Under the pieces are notes generated by a model. It did no database searches and was not told where the DNA came from. It saw only the letters and a program-made list of their open reading frames with translations. Positions 6,334 to 15,506 of a DNA stretch of 18,781 bases are shown here, in pieces (positions within the stretch are counted from its first letter, which is position 1; each line of letters starts with the position of its first letter). Both the position numbers and the translations under genes were made by a program. This DNA comes from an uncultured Lachnospiraceae bacterium. GTDB taxonomy: Bacteria; Bacillota; Clostridia; Lachnospirales; Lachnospiraceae. The stretch lies in assembly GCA_910589385.1 (NCBI GenBank), contig CAJUTU010000001.1:292987-311767 (forward strand), in the 5' to 3' direction.

Positions 6334-7770
6334 TTATTCTGCATGCTCTGCAGCCATCTTCTCTTTCATCTCCGCAATCTCCGGGAAGAATTTCTTCAAC
6401 GGATAGAAGATCATGATTACGAGGATTATAGCGGAAACCAGCGCCGGAACGAGGAATCGAACCATATTTGTACCTGTAACTGCCATCTCAGACTGCCCAA
6501 ATGGCCCTAACTGTGCGTCGAACCCACAGATTGCCAGAATTGCAAGCATACCGGAATTTGTAATGGTATTGCCACATTTCTGTGCAAACCCCTTTACCGA
6601 AGAAACAATCCCGTTCAATTGTTTGCCTTCCTTCAGCATGATAAAGTCGATCGTGTCATTTACGAGTACATTTACTAAAGCATTTACCATGGCTCCTACT
6701 GCTGTTGCAATGAAGGAAAGGATACAGCAGTACATAAAGTTCATACGCCCTGTAAAGTACAAGACTGCATAACAGATAATCGTCAAAATCTGTGAAATAA
6801 TCATTGCTTTGTAACCAGTCTTAAACTTCTTCAAGAATATCGGCATCAGTACCATCATGGAGATCAACGCCCCCATGGATACGAAGCCCATATAAGTTGA
6901 AATCGTTCCGCCGATGGTAGCTCCGATCGCTGCTTCATCCATTGTCGCAAAGTCTACTCTCTGCCCTGCCAGGATATACTGTGCATAATATACGGAAGAA
7001 GTAAACATAAACCCATAAGAAACTGCCGCCAGACACCATACCACCATAACCGGCCAGATTTCTTTATGACGGAACACGTAAATAAGCTGCTTTAAACCGC
7101 CTTCTCCCTCTTCTTTCGGCATCACATATTTTTCTTCTGATGTCTTATACAATCCCCAGAAAGAAATCACTGCAAAGACTGCGTATGTAACCATCAGATT
7201 CCGGTAACTTCCGAAAATCTCCACCAACTGGGTGGAAAATGTAGATGCGATCGTAAACATCAAAGCACAGACACCGGCGCCTTTTGCTACAACGTCATTT
7301 CTCTCTTCATCATCCAATGTCATAGCCGGAAGGATCGCCATCTGCGGCATCGTGTAGGCAGTCACACACATTCCATAGACCATGTAGGTGATGCACACGT
7401 AAATACATTTTGCCGTTGGGCTGCCCTGGATAAATCCCGGGTTGCTGAACAGCAGGAACATATCTACCAGTAAAAAGATTGGTGTAAAGAGGAACCATGT
7501 ACGATAGCGTCCCCACCTTGGATTACAGGTATCACAAATGACACCCATCATCGGGTCATTGATCGCGTCCCATAAAGAACAGATCAGCAGGATCACGGAT
7601 AATTGTGCGGCTGTGATACCGATCGTCTCCTGCACATACAGAGAAAAATAGGTTGCGATCGTAGCCGCGATCGCCATTGCGCCGCCGTTTACAGATGTAG
7701 CATGAAACCAGACAAATGATTTGCTGAGTTTCTCTTTCCTTGCCGGAGCTTTTGTCGTCTCATTACTCAT
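6334..7770 (-). CDS. GPH-family (glycoside-pentoside-hexuronide:cation) symporter
   Basis: A 478-residue membrane protein of the MelB/XylP/UidB type in the major facilitator superfamily, of normal family length and consistent with twelve membrane segments. The family signature is clear: DAINDPMMGVICD followed by RWGRYRTW (about residues 68-95), the conserved loop between helices 2 and 3. The N-terminus is cytosolic and basic (MSNETTKAPARKEKLSKSF). The family imports sugars or small glycosides with Na+ or H+. The start at 7770 has AAGGAG about 8 bases upstream. It is the first gene of the unit that continues into GH78 and the esterase, and the only transporter in the window, so it is the likely importer for the rhamnosidase substrate. 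The exact substrate is not readable from sequence. Confidence 0.95.
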   Translation of the reverse strand: MSNETTKAPARKEKLSKSFVWFHATSVNGGAMAIAATIATYFSLYVQETIGITAAQLSVILLICSLWDAINDPMMGVICDTCNPRWGRYRTWFLFTPIFLLVDMFLLFSNPGFIQGSPTAKCIYVCITYMVYGMCVTAYTMPQMAILPAMTLDDEERNDVVAKGAGVCALMFTIASTFSTQLVEIFGSYRNLMVTYAVFAVISFWGLYKTSEEKYVMPKEEGEGGLKQLIYVFRHKEIWPVMVVWCLAAVSYGFMFTSSVYYAQYILAGQRVDFATMDEAAIGATIGGTISTYMGFVSMGALISMMVLMPIFLKKFKTGYKAMIISQILTIICYAVLYFTGRMNFMYCCILSFIATAVGAMVNALVNVLVNDTIDFIMLKEGKQLNGIVSSVKGFAQKCGNTITNSGMLAILAICGFDAQLGPFGQSEMAVTGTNMVRFLVPALVSAIILVIMIFYPLKKFFPEIAEMKEKMAAEHAE

Positions 7771-7810
7771 TTCTCATTCTCCTTTTCATTTTCGTTTGTT
7801 TATATTACAG

Positions 7811-7871
7811 ATTATACCTGTCATTCTCTTGATAGACCATGTTATTTCTTTGTATGAATCCGACGTTTTTT
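7811..7871 (-). promoter_or_regulatory. Symporter promoter with upstream GTCGG motif (candidate activator site)
   Basis: On the minus strand the -10 is a perfect TATAAT (7811-7816), but the -35 position holds a poor TGGTCT, as is common for activator-dependent promoters. Exactly 40 bases upstream of the -10 lies AAAAAACGTCGGATT (7857-7871). The same motif occurs before the GH2 and beta-phosphoglucomutase genes. ACATGG sits just at the -35 region, at the same offset as in the beta-phosphoglucomutase promoter. Confidence 0.65.
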
Positions 7872-7922
7872 AATAACCAAATATAAAAACTTTATTTTTC
7901 TTCACGAAAAATTTTATAAAAG

Positions 7923-7963
7923 AAAAAGAACAACAAACAGTTCTGCCGTCTGCTGTTCTTTTT
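7923..7963 (-). terminator. Intrinsic terminator after the GH3 gene
   Basis: On the minus strand AAAAAGAACAGCA pairs with TGTTGTTCTTTTT (13 bp with one G-U pair) around a 15-base loop. A T-rich tract (TCTTTTATAAAA) follows. It starts 5 bases after the GH3 stop codon and separates the GH2-GH78-GH3 unit from the symporter unit. Confidence 0.8.
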
Positions 7964-7967
7964 CCTT

Positions 7968-10133
7968 TTATAAAATAATCTCTTCCATCAGTTCTGCCCG
8001 TGAATCACCGCCTGCGTATACCCTCAGGATACCTTCACAGGGTACTTTGTTCATATTCCAGTCATAGTAACTCAACTCTTCATACGGGATCGTAAATTCT
8101 GCCTGCTTTGTCTCACCAGCCTTTAAGCCGACCTTTTTATATCCTTTCAACTGGCGTACCGGGCGCACCCGTTTTGCGGCCACATCCTGCACATAACATT
8201 GTACGATTTCTTCCCCGTCCCTTTCTCCGGTATTGGATACAGATACAGTGACATGAAGTGAATCTTCTTTCTTTTCGGCCTTTAAATCTCCATACGCATA
8301 CGTGGTATAGGATAAGCCGTAGCCAAAGGGATATAAAGGCTCAACCGGGGCATCCAGATACTTGGAAGTAAACTTGGATTTTCCTCCCGGCCTGCCGGTA
8401 TTGATATGCGCATAGTACATAGGGCACTGGCCCGTGGCTGCCGGGAATGTAGTGGTCAGCTTTCCGGACGGGTTGACGTCTCCAAAAAGCACATCCAGAA
8501 TAGCCGGGCCTGCTTCTACACCCGGATGCCATGCCTCCAGTATGGCCGGGACATGTTCTGCCAGTTCCGGGATTGCAAGCGGCCTGCCGTTGAACAATAC
8601 CACGATTACCGGTTTCCCGGTTGCCAGCAGGTCTCTGACCAATGCCAGATCTTCCTGGCGCACCATAATGTCTGCCCGGCTTGCGGCCTCTCCGCTTTCT
8701 TCTTTCTTCTCGCCGATCGCTGCCACCAGCACATCCGAATCTACCGCGATTTTTAACAGGTCAGAACCGTTTTCGCTGTACCGATAAGAAATCCTTCTTA
8801 CTTCACAGGCATCCACGATGCTGACACAGTCTTCCGGATTTGCGCCGATGGCCCACGCGCCGGTCATCTGCCCTTTGTCTGCCGCAAGGGAGCCGAACAG
8901 ACCGATTTTCGCGTCTGCTTTCAATGGAAGTACCTGGTTTTCATTTTTCAGCAGTACCATGGATTTTACCGCCGCCTCCCTGGCAATGGCGCGGTATTCG
9001 TCTTTCAGCATGGCCTGGCTTTCTCTCTGCCCGTCGGTCTGATAAGGATTGTCAAACAGCCCCAGTTCAAATTTGATCCGTAGTACATCATCCACTGCCC
9101 CGTCCAATACGCTCTCTGGCACTTCGCCGCTTTCCACCAGTTCTTTCAGACATTCGATATAAGAATTCGAGGACATATCCATATCCATCCCTGCCAGGAT
9201 TGCCTGTTTTGATGCGTCTCGTTTATCCTTTGCAATGCCATGGTCCACGCACTCTGCTATGGCATTGGAATCACTGATCACCAGTCCGTTGAATCCCCAT
9301 TTTTCCCGCAGGATATCACGCAGCAGCCAGGAATTCACCGTACAGGGCACACCGTTGATATCGTTGAATGCCGGCATGACTGCCCTCGCGCCGGCATCCA
9401 CACATGCCTGATAAGGCGGCATGTATTCCTCCCACAGCCTTTGCATGGACATGTCCACACGGTTATAGTCTCTCCCTGCTTCTCCTGCGCCATAAGCCGC
9501 AAAATGCTTCAGGCAGGCGGCCATGGCATCCTCTTTTGTCAGATCGTCCCCCTGGAATCCCATAACCTTTGCCACGCCGTAGTCACTATTCAGCAGTACA
9601 TCCTCCCCTGCACCCTCGCTGACACGTCCCCAGCGGGCATCCTTTGCCACATCCACCATAGGAGCAAAGGTCAGATGTACGCCTGCCGCAGTCGCCTCCT
9701 GGGCTGCAACCCGTCCGGTCTTCTCCCAGAGCGCTGGCTCCCATGCACAGCTTTCCGCCAACGGGATCGGGGTCACTGTGCGGAAACCATGGATCACATC
9801 ATAGCCGAACAAAAGCGGAATTCCAAGCCGAGTCTCTTCCACCGCGATCTTCTGCAGCCTGTTGGCCATAGCGGAATCCCCGATTCCATTATAAGAGCCT
9901 ATTTTTCCTGCACGCAGATCTTCCTCATGGTAATCCTGCTCCGCAGTTCCCATCAGACGGTCAAATTCTTCCTTTGTGATCCGTCCGTCAAACATCATAT
10001 TCAGTAATTCATCAAAGCTGACATCAAAGGCTCCTACCAGAGAAGGACCGCACTGCTGGAGCTGCCCGATTTTTTCCTCCAATGTCATTTTAGAACGGAG
10101 TTCCTGTATCCGTTCTTCATAATCTTTACTCAT
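7968..10133 (-). CDS. GH3 beta-glycosidase (BglX/beta-glucosidase type)
   Basis: A 721-residue GH3 enzyme with three domains. The TIM barrel (about 15-330) contains KHF (209-211) and the nucleophile motif VISDSNAI with Asp288. The alpha/beta sandwich (about 385-600) contains GE-x4-SGEAASR, the region supplying the acid/base glutamate; Glu482 is my best guess, not firm. A C-terminal fibronectin-like domain spans about 630-721 (NTGERDGEEIVQCYV). It hydrolyses terminal beta-linked sugars, usually glucose, with retention; xylose or arabinose cannot be excluded. There is no signal peptide, unlike the periplasmic E. coli enzyme, so it acts in the cytosol. The start at 10133 has GGGAGGA about 9 bases upstream. 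It lies 30 bases after the second GH78 and is the last gene of its operon, closed by the terminator at 7923-7963. Confidence 0.95.
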   Translation of the reverse strand: MSKDYEERIQELRSKMTLEEKIGQLQQCGPSLVGAFDVSFDELLNMMFDGRITKEEFDRLMGTAEQDYHEEDLRAGKIGSYNGIGDSAMANRLQKIAVEETRLGIPLLFGYDVIHGFRTVTPIPLAESCAWEPALWEKTGRVAAQEATAAGVHLTFAPMVDVAKDARWGRVSEGAGEDVLLNSDYGVAKVMGFQGDDLTKEDAMAACLKHFAAYGAGEAGRDYNRVDMSMQRLWEEYMPPYQACVDAGARAVMPAFNDINGVPCTVNSWLLRDILREKWGFNGLVISDSNAIAECVDHGIAKDKRDASKQAILAGMDMDMSSNSYIECLKELVESGEVPESVLDGAVDDVLRIKFELGLFDNPYQTDGQRESQAMLKDEYRAIAREAAVKSMVLLKNENQVLPLKADAKIGLFGSLAADKGQMTGAWAIGANPEDCVSIVDACEVRRISYRYSENGSDLLKIAVDSDVLVAAIGEKKEESGEAASRADIMVRQEDLALVRDLLATGKPVIVVLFNGRPLAIPELAEHVPAILEAWHPGVEAGPAILDVLFGDVNPSGKLTTTFPAATGQCPMYYAHINTGRPGGKSKFTSKYLDAPVEPLYPFGYGLSYTTYAYGDLKAEKKEDSLHVTVSVSNTGERDGEEIVQCYVQDVAAKRVRPVRQLKGYKKVGLKAGETKQAEFTIPYEELSYYDWNMNKVPCEGILRVYAGGDSRAELMEEIIL

Positions 10134-10163
10134 TTATTCCATTCCTCCCGTTTGATTTTCTTA

Positions 10164-12758
10164 CTATCCCAAACTGATACAATATTGATATGTTCCGGCT
10201 TTTACATTCTTTCCCTGTCCGTTTGGGAGACGGATTTCTGCCTCAGCCCCGAAAGGTACTGTAATTTCCATTCTGACCTTCCCGTTCTCTTCATATTTCC
10301 AATTAGAGCGATAAGTTCCTGACGCAGACTGCAGTTCACATTCTACGAAGCCCAAGCGTTCGTCCGGGTGTGGTTCAATGATTGCTTTTCGGAATCCTGC
10401 CGCATTTTCCCGGATTCCTCCCAGATATCCGTACATCCATGCCGCAATGCTGCCATAACTGTAATGATTCAGGCTGTTCATTCCCTCCGGGTTCATGTGT
10501 CCGTCCGGCATCACGGAATTCCAACGCTCCCAGATGGTGGTTGCACCCAGGTTGACACTGTAAAGCCAGCTTGGATAATCTTCATTCAAAAGCAGGTCAA
10601 CTGCCTGAGTATGATGCCCGGTTTCGGTCAATGCCGGACACAGGATGGTGGTTCCTACAAATCCGGTATTCAGATGATTGTCATGATCCGACACCCTCTT
10701 AGACAATGCATCGCCCTCTTCCATTTTCTTTCCATCGGTAAGCCCGAACATGACCGCAATGGATGCCCCGGTCTGGGTATGGCAGACGCATAAGCCATCT
10801 TCATCAAAATATGTTTCCAGGATCGCCTGGCGGATTTCATCTGCAAGCTGTCCGTAATTTTTTTCGTCCTCTTCATATCCAAGGATTTTCGCGGATCTGG
10901 CAATGATGTCTGCGTCCCGGTAGTAATAGGCGCTTGCGATATACAAAGGATCCGTCGCCCCGAAGGGCCCTGGCTGCTCATTGTCCAGCGCCAGCCAGTC
11001 TGCAAAATGGAACCCGCCTTTCACCAGATGGGGGCCTCCCTCTTTTTCATCCAGACGCCTCTGGTAGTCTACCCATGCCTTCATGCCCGGATACATTTCT
11101 GCCAGAAGAGTCCTGCTGCCATAATGGAGATAAACGTTCCAGGGAATGATCACTCCTGCATCTGCCCACGGGCAACTGCCGCATTCCGCGATCATGCCCT
11201 GCTTGATACGGGGTACGACATTCGGAACTGCCCCGTCCGTTATGCTCTGCTCTGAGCGCATATCCCACAGATATTTCCGGTAAAATGCAGGCATGTACAT
11301 GTTATAGCAGGCTGTCTCTGAAAAGACTTGGGCGTCTCCCGTCCATCCCAGACGTTCATCCCTCTGGGGGCAGTCCGTAGGCACATCCAGAAAATTATCC
11401 TTCTGTCCCCAGAGCGCGTTGGAAAATAACTGGTTCACTTTTTTGTCTCCGGTTACGATCTTCCCGATTTGGTCAAAATCACTCCGCAGATGATGCGCGG
11501 TGAAATGATATCCCTGGCATTTCGGCGTCAGCGCCTCCCATGCGCCATCCGGCTTTTTCCATTCTGCCAGCATGTACCGGAATCCGTAAAAGGTAAAATG
11601 AGGCCGTACATGAGTCTGCTTTCCGCCGGAGATATATATAAATTCTGTCTTTGCAAGGCGCAGGTTTTCATGGTAAAAACAGCCGTCTTGAAGGATCTCG
11701 CAGGCAGTCAGCCGAACTCCTTCCCCTTCCGGCAGCACGCAGTCAAATTCCACCCATCCGGTCAGGTTCTGTCCGAAATCCAATATGGTCTCGCCTTTGG
11801 GGGATGTGATGACCTCAATAGGCTCAAAGGCTTCTTTTTTTACGATCGGAAGGCTGTAACGTTGTGTCAGCTCCCCACATTTTTCCGGATATTTTACTTC
11901 TGCAGGAACTCCTGCCGTGGATGCTTTTCCATTCGTTTTTCCTGACGCATTGTCTAAAAGCCCGGCATCCTCCAGTCTGGCATCATAGATTTCCCCGTCA
12001 TAAATCCCGCTGAATACAATGGGAGAAATCCGGCTGTTCCATGTTTCATCCGTGACAGCGGCAAGATCATTGCCTACATACAATTCTCCGATGGCGTACA
12101 GTCTGTCCCCATACAGGTTGGGAATGCCTCCGTCGAATCCAAGGCGGCTTTTAAACCACCCTTCGCCCAGCCAGACTTCCAGTTTGTTCTCTCCCTCTTC
12201 CAGATATTCCGTCACATCATACGTGTAGGCCTGCAAATGAAAATCATAGGAATGATAGCCTGGTGCAAGATACTCGTTTCCCACCTTTTTGCCGTTGATA
12301 TAGCACTCATAGACGCCAAGGCCGCAGAAATACAGCCGTGCCTCTTTGATTTCTTTCAGGCAGAAGGATTTCTCCAAAATATATCCTGCCTGTGCGTCTT
12401 CCTTTACAATACCGCTGCCGGGCGTGATCCATTTTGCAGCCCATGGCTCCTGACATTTTCCTGTCTCAAAGAAACTGCTCTCCTGCGCCGTTTCCCCGTT
12501 ATCCGCTGTAACAATGACGGTCCAATCGTAACGGCTTCTAGGCTCCAGTTCCAGTTCCACAGGGAAATCCAGGCTGTCCGCATCTGTAGTCTCCCCACTG
12601 TCATAAACCCTGTTTCCATTTTTCTCAATGAAGATCCTGGCAGATTTCTGCTCTTTTTCCGTCCCTTCTGTTTCCACTTTCCAGGAAAAGGAAAGCGGGT
12701 CATAGGAATAGCCCAAAGGGGTTACGATATGATTTGTACGCAGCTCTGTTATTTTCAT
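10164..12758 (-). CDS. Alpha-L-rhamnosidase, GH78 (second copy)
   Basis: An 864-residue GH78 enzyme built like the one at 3424-6213 but without its C-terminal tail. N-terminal beta-domains (YFCGLGVYECYINGKKVGNE) precede the alpha/alpha barrel. The catalytic segment DCPQRDERLGWTGD lies at 462-475 with general acid Glu468, and TTIWERWNS carries the base, Glu744. The canonical DE pair is kept here, whereas the other copy has SE. No signal peptide is seen. The start at 12758 has AGGAGG 6 bases upstream. It is the middle gene of GH2-GH78-GH3, 80 bases after GH2 (with a hairpin in the gap) and 30 bases before GH3. Two diverged GH78 paralogues in one locus suggest different rhamnose linkages or stepwise removal; that is inference. 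Confidence 0.96.
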   Translation of the reverse strand: MKITELRTNHIVTPLGYSYDPLSFSWKVETEGTEKEQKSARIFIEKNGNRVYDSGETTDADSLDFPVELELEPRSRYDWTVIVTADNGETAQESSFFETGKCQEPWAAKWITPGSGIVKEDAQAGYILEKSFCLKEIKEARLYFCGLGVYECYINGKKVGNEYLAPGYHSYDFHLQAYTYDVTEYLEEGENKLEVWLGEGWFKSRLGFDGGIPNLYGDRLYAIGELYVGNDLAAVTDETWNSRISPIVFSGIYDGEIYDARLEDAGLLDNASGKTNGKASTAGVPAEVKYPEKCGELTQRYSLPIVKKEAFEPIEVITSPKGETILDFGQNLTGWVEFDCVLPEGEGVRLTACEILQDGCFYHENLRLAKTEFIYISGGKQTHVRPHFTFYGFRYMLAEWKKPDGAWEALTPKCQGYHFTAHHLRSDFDQIGKIVTGDKKVNQLFSNALWGQKDNFLDVPTDCPQRDERLGWTGDAQVFSETACYNMYMPAFYRKYLWDMRSEQSITDGAVPNVVPRIKQGMIAECGSCPWADAGVIIPWNVYLHYGSRTLLAEMYPGMKAWVDYQRRLDEKEGGPHLVKGGFHFADWLALDNEQPGPFGATDPLYIASAYYYRDADIIARSAKILGYEEDEKNYGQLADEIRQAILETYFDEDGLCVCHTQTGASIAVMFGLTDGKKMEEGDALSKRVSDHDNHLNTGFVGTTILCPALTETGHHTQAVDLLLNEDYPSWLYSVNLGATTIWERWNSVMPDGHMNPEGMNSLNHYSYGSIAAWMYGYLGGIRENAAGFRKAIIEPHPDERLGFVECELQSASGTYRSNWKYEENGKVRMEITVPFGAEAEIRLPNGQGKNVKAGTYQYCISLG

Positions 12759-12774
12759 GATAAACCTCCTGATG

Positions 12775-12822
12775 AGGAACGATATGGGAACAGCCTGAAC
12801 AGATGGTTCCCATACAGTTCCT
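12775..12822 (-). repeat. Strong intercistronic hairpin between GH2 and the second GH78
   Basis: The arms AGGAAC-nn-TATGGGAAC and GTTCCCATA-nn-GTTCCT pair over 15 bases with one 2-base internal mismatch, around a 14-base loop. No T-tract follows. On the mRNA it ends 17 bases before the GH78 start codon, just upstream of its AGGAGG. A role in mRNA processing, stability or translation control is more likely than termination. Confidence 0.7.
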
Positions 12823-12838
12823 AAATTTTGACAGCCTT

Positions 12839-15214
12839 TTATGCAAACTCAATGATTTCTTCCTTTAATCCCTCTCCAGAAACTTTTACTGTGACTTTTC
12901 CGTCTTCCCCTGTCCGTTTCAGTACCGCCAGGGCATGCCCTTCCCCTGCCGTTGTATCTGTATGTTCATAACCCTTACGGTGCAGCGCTTTCGGTCCTGC
13001 AAATCCAAGCAGCCGAGCAGGCCCCTCTGTCTCAATGTGGAGAGATGCCGCCGCGTCCGCCGCAAGCAGCCCTTTTTCATCTACCACGTCAATGTTCACA
13101 AACACCAGTGTATCATACTTCTCTGCGTCTAATTTTACTGCCGCAGGCTTTCCGGCGGTCCTCAGGCTGGTACGTCCGATTTCCACTCCATTTTCATAGG
13201 CTGCCGCAACCAGTTCACCTGGCTCATATACGGTGTGGAACTGGGTCTCAAAACGAGTTTCTTTTCCACAGGCCTGTTTTCCAAGGGATTTCCCATTCTG
13301 GAATAATTCTACTGTGTCGCCCCCTGCATAGACCTGGATCATGATCGGTTTCCCTTCCTGGCCTTCGTAGGAATAACAGAATGTACAGTCTGTATAGCAC
13401 CATGGGCCAAAGTTACGTGGGATTCCATAATGCGCCGGATCCTGCACGGCAATGCATGGCTGTTTCGTCAATCCAAATACAATCTCCCTGTAGTAAGAAA
13501 CAGGACGGCGGTTTCCGATAATAGAAATATCCCCTCCTGTATTCATCAGATCCGGACATACGGACGATACTTCTCCCAGATAATCCCATCCGGTCCAGGT
13601 GAAGTCCCCGATCACCGCCGGACACCGGGTAATGGCATCCCAGTTCTCCGCAATCTGCTTTGGATAGGTCTCGGTCCCTACCATCACACGATCCATATAT
13701 TTTGCTGCGTCCTTTAGGTAGCGTGATGTCATATAATTATAACCGATCACGTCCATGGTGGTCTCCAATTTCTCTAAAATCCCACTTAAGATGGGATGTG
13801 AAACGATTCCCGGCATATCCCGTTCCATGGCTGCCATGAAGACATTTACATCTCCTTTTCCGGTGTCCGCTTCTCCGTTCGTAATATCATCCACGATCTT
13901 CGCCAGGCCGTCCCCTGCCGCAAACGCCCCATTGATTCCATTGGTGGTATAGCGCGAAGGATCCAGTTCATGAAATTTATCGCTCAGCATACGGCTGGTC
14001 TCAAAACCCTTTTCCGTGCAGATTTCAAAAATCTCATTTCCGGTGGAATACAATACGACTGACGGATGATTGTAATCCGCATCTACCATATGCTCGATAT
14101 CACTGGCCCAGCTCCTCTCAAAATCAATGGCATAGTCATAACTTACCTTGCTCTTGTTCCATACATCCACCAATTCATCCATCACGTACATTCCCAGCCG
14201 GTCACAGGCATTCAAAAGAGCCTGTGAAGCAGGATTGTGGGCGGAACGGATGGCATTGAAGCCAGCCTCTTTCAGACGTTTCACACGACGGTACTCGTAA
14301 TCCGCATAGGTTGCCGCCCCCAGGATGCCCTGATCATGATGGATGCAGGCCCCTTTCAGCTTCACTGTTTTTCCGTTGACGCGCAGGCCGTGACGGGCAT
14401 CTACAGAAAGCTTACGCATTCCAGAGGTTACTGATGCAGTATCTAATACTTTTTCTCCGTCTTTGACCGTCAATGTTATTTTATAAAGGTTCGGCTGAAA
14501 TTCATCCCAAAGCTTTGCATGGTCTATGTATATATTTTTCCGAAAGTCTACCGCGGAACGGCTGCCTATCCTGACTGGATATGCATTGTCCACCACCAAA
14601 GTTCCCTCTTCATCCTGCACAGCCACAGAAACATCCAGCGTCTTCGCGGACAGGCTGTCATTCTGGATTTTTGCTGTGACACAAGCCAGCGCCCCGTCCT
14701 CATCCACATCTACCGTCGAAAATCGAAGGTCGTAAGGCTTCACATAAATCTCGCCGCCATAGATCAGCCAGACATCCCGGTAAATCCCTGCGCCGCTGTA
14801 CCAGCGGCTGCTTCTGGTGCCGCATTTTACAGTCACAAGAACTTCATTTTCCTCACCGTATTTCAAGTAATCGCCTGCCTCTACGGTAAAATCCGTATAG
14901 CCATAAGCGCTGCCGCCCACCTTAGACTGGTTCACAAATACACTGGCATTCCGGTAGATACCTTCGAACTGCAGCATAACATGCCCGCCCCGATATTCCT
15001 CTGGAATAAAGAACCGCTTGTAATACTTGTACTCGCCCGCGTCAATATTTCCGGTGAATCCCCCATTCACCGCTCCCTGCTTCTGCTCCTCATGAAACAT
15101 GGCATCATAGGGCAGATCCACTTCGATTGCTTCATCCGGCACACGGAAGACCAATTCAAAAGGATCCAGATCCTTCCATACTTTCCAACCCTGGTTAAAC
15201 TTGATTTTTTCCAT
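12839..15214 (-). CDS. GH2 beta-galactosidase-like glycosidase (DUF4982-type)
   Basis: A 791-residue GH2 enzyme. The order is an N-terminal sugar-binding domain (about 1-155, FEGIYRNASVFVNQ and SRWYSGAGIYRDVW), an Ig-like domain (about 160-265), and the TIM barrel (about 268-560, AIRSAHNPAS). C-terminal DUF4982/GH2_C5-type beta-domains follow (TVELFQNGKSLG, then a GPARLLGFAGP region). STGNE gives the acid/base Glu394; Glu515 in VGTETYPKQ, just before GDFTWTGWDYLGE, is the probable nucleophile. Family activities include beta-galactosidase and beta-glucuronidase; I favour a beta-galactosidase-like enzyme but cannot separate them. No signal peptide. The start at 15214 has AGGAGG 6 bases upstream. 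It is the first gene of the GH2-GH78-GH3 operon, behind a long leader with the GTCGG motif. Confidence 0.93.
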   Translation of the reverse strand: MEKIKFNQGWKVWKDLDPFELVFRVPDEAIEVDLPYDAMFHEEQKQGAVNGGFTGNIDAGEYKYYKRFFIPEEYRGGHVMLQFEGIYRNASVFVNQSKVGGSAYGYTDFTVEAGDYLKYGEENEVLVTVKCGTRSSRWYSGAGIYRDVWLIYGGEIYVKPYDLRFSTVDVDEDGALACVTAKIQNDSLSAKTLDVSVAVQDEEGTLVVDNAYPVRIGSRSAVDFRKNIYIDHAKLWDEFQPNLYKITLTVKDGEKVLDTASVTSGMRKLSVDARHGLRVNGKTVKLKGACIHHDQGILGAATYADYEYRRVKRLKEAGFNAIRSAHNPASQALLNACDRLGMYVMDELVDVWNKSKVSYDYAIDFERSWASDIEHMVDADYNHPSVVLYSTGNEIFEICTEKGFETSRMLSDKFHELDPSRYTTNGINGAFAAGDGLAKIVDDITNGEADTGKGDVNVFMAAMERDMPGIVSHPILSGILEKLETTMDVIGYNYMTSRYLKDAAKYMDRVMVGTETYPKQIAENWDAITRCPAVIGDFTWTGWDYLGEVSSVCPDLMNTGGDISIIGNRRPVSYYREIVFGLTKQPCIAVQDPAHYGIPRNFGPWCYTDCTFCYSYEGQEGKPIMIQVYAGGDTVELFQNGKSLGKQACGKETRFETQFHTVYEPGELVAAAYENGVEIGRTSLRTAGKPAAVKLDAEKYDTLVFVNIDVVDEKGLLAADAAASLHIETEGPARLLGFAGPKALHRKGYEHTDTTAGEGHALAVLKRTGEDGKVTVKVSGEGLKEEIIEFA

Positions 15215-15304
15215 CTCGCTCCTCCTGCTTTCCTATGTTATTCTTTTTTTCATTCATTTTATTGTTTACATGCTTATTAAATCCGGGACATCTATTTATC
15301 CTTC

Positions 15305-15379
15305 ATTATCTATCCTCTATTTTGCATGATTTCAAAAGATTTTTCTACTGCCTATTTTTATAGAAAACCGACATTTTTT
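15305..15379 (-). promoter_or_regulatory. Upstream region of the GH2 operon with GTCGG motif and tentative promoter
   Basis: AAAAAATGTCGGTTT (15365-15379, minus strand) is the third copy of the motif shared with the symporter and beta-phosphoglucomutase promoters. At the same 40-base spacing there is only a 4/6 -10, CAAAAT (15319-15324). A better hexamer, GATAAT (15305-15310), lies 19 bases past a TTGAAA. The motif is clear; the exact promoter is not. Confidence 0.5.
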
Positions 15380-15410
15380 ATGCTTTGGCACATTCAAATA
15401 ACTTTCGCAG

Positions 15411-15445
15411 AAAGAAAAAACCACCAGCCATAATGGCCAGTGGTT
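15411..15445 (-). terminator. Intrinsic terminator after the beta-phosphoglucomutase gene
   Basis: On the minus strand AACCACTGGCCA pairs with TGGCTGGTGGTT (12 bp, two G-U pairs) around a 3-base loop. A T-rich run (TTTTTTCTTT) overlaps and follows the 3' arm. It ends the single-gene beta-phosphoglucomutase unit and isolates the GH2 operon promoter. Confidence 0.88.
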
Positions 15446-15506
15446 GAAAAGCAGTCTGGTTATCTTTTAAACATATCATAACTCTCTATATTATCAAAAA
15501 GCACTT

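Noticed and set aside
7771..7967. A CcpA catabolite (cre) site in the symporter upstream region
   Set aside because: No sequence there matches the palindromic cre consensus; the GTCGG motif lacks the needed symmetry.
9240..10007. A 255-codon plus-strand open frame opposite GH3, and a similar one opposite GH2 (14519-15280)
   Set aside because: Both are antisense shadows: rich in Cys, His, Arg and Ser, with no domain, no ribosome binding site, and clear enzymes on the other strand.
10670..10700. A fourth GTCGG copy near 10687 (plus-strand ATCCGAC)
   Set aside because: It lies inside the GH78 coding sequence and lacks the A6 tract.
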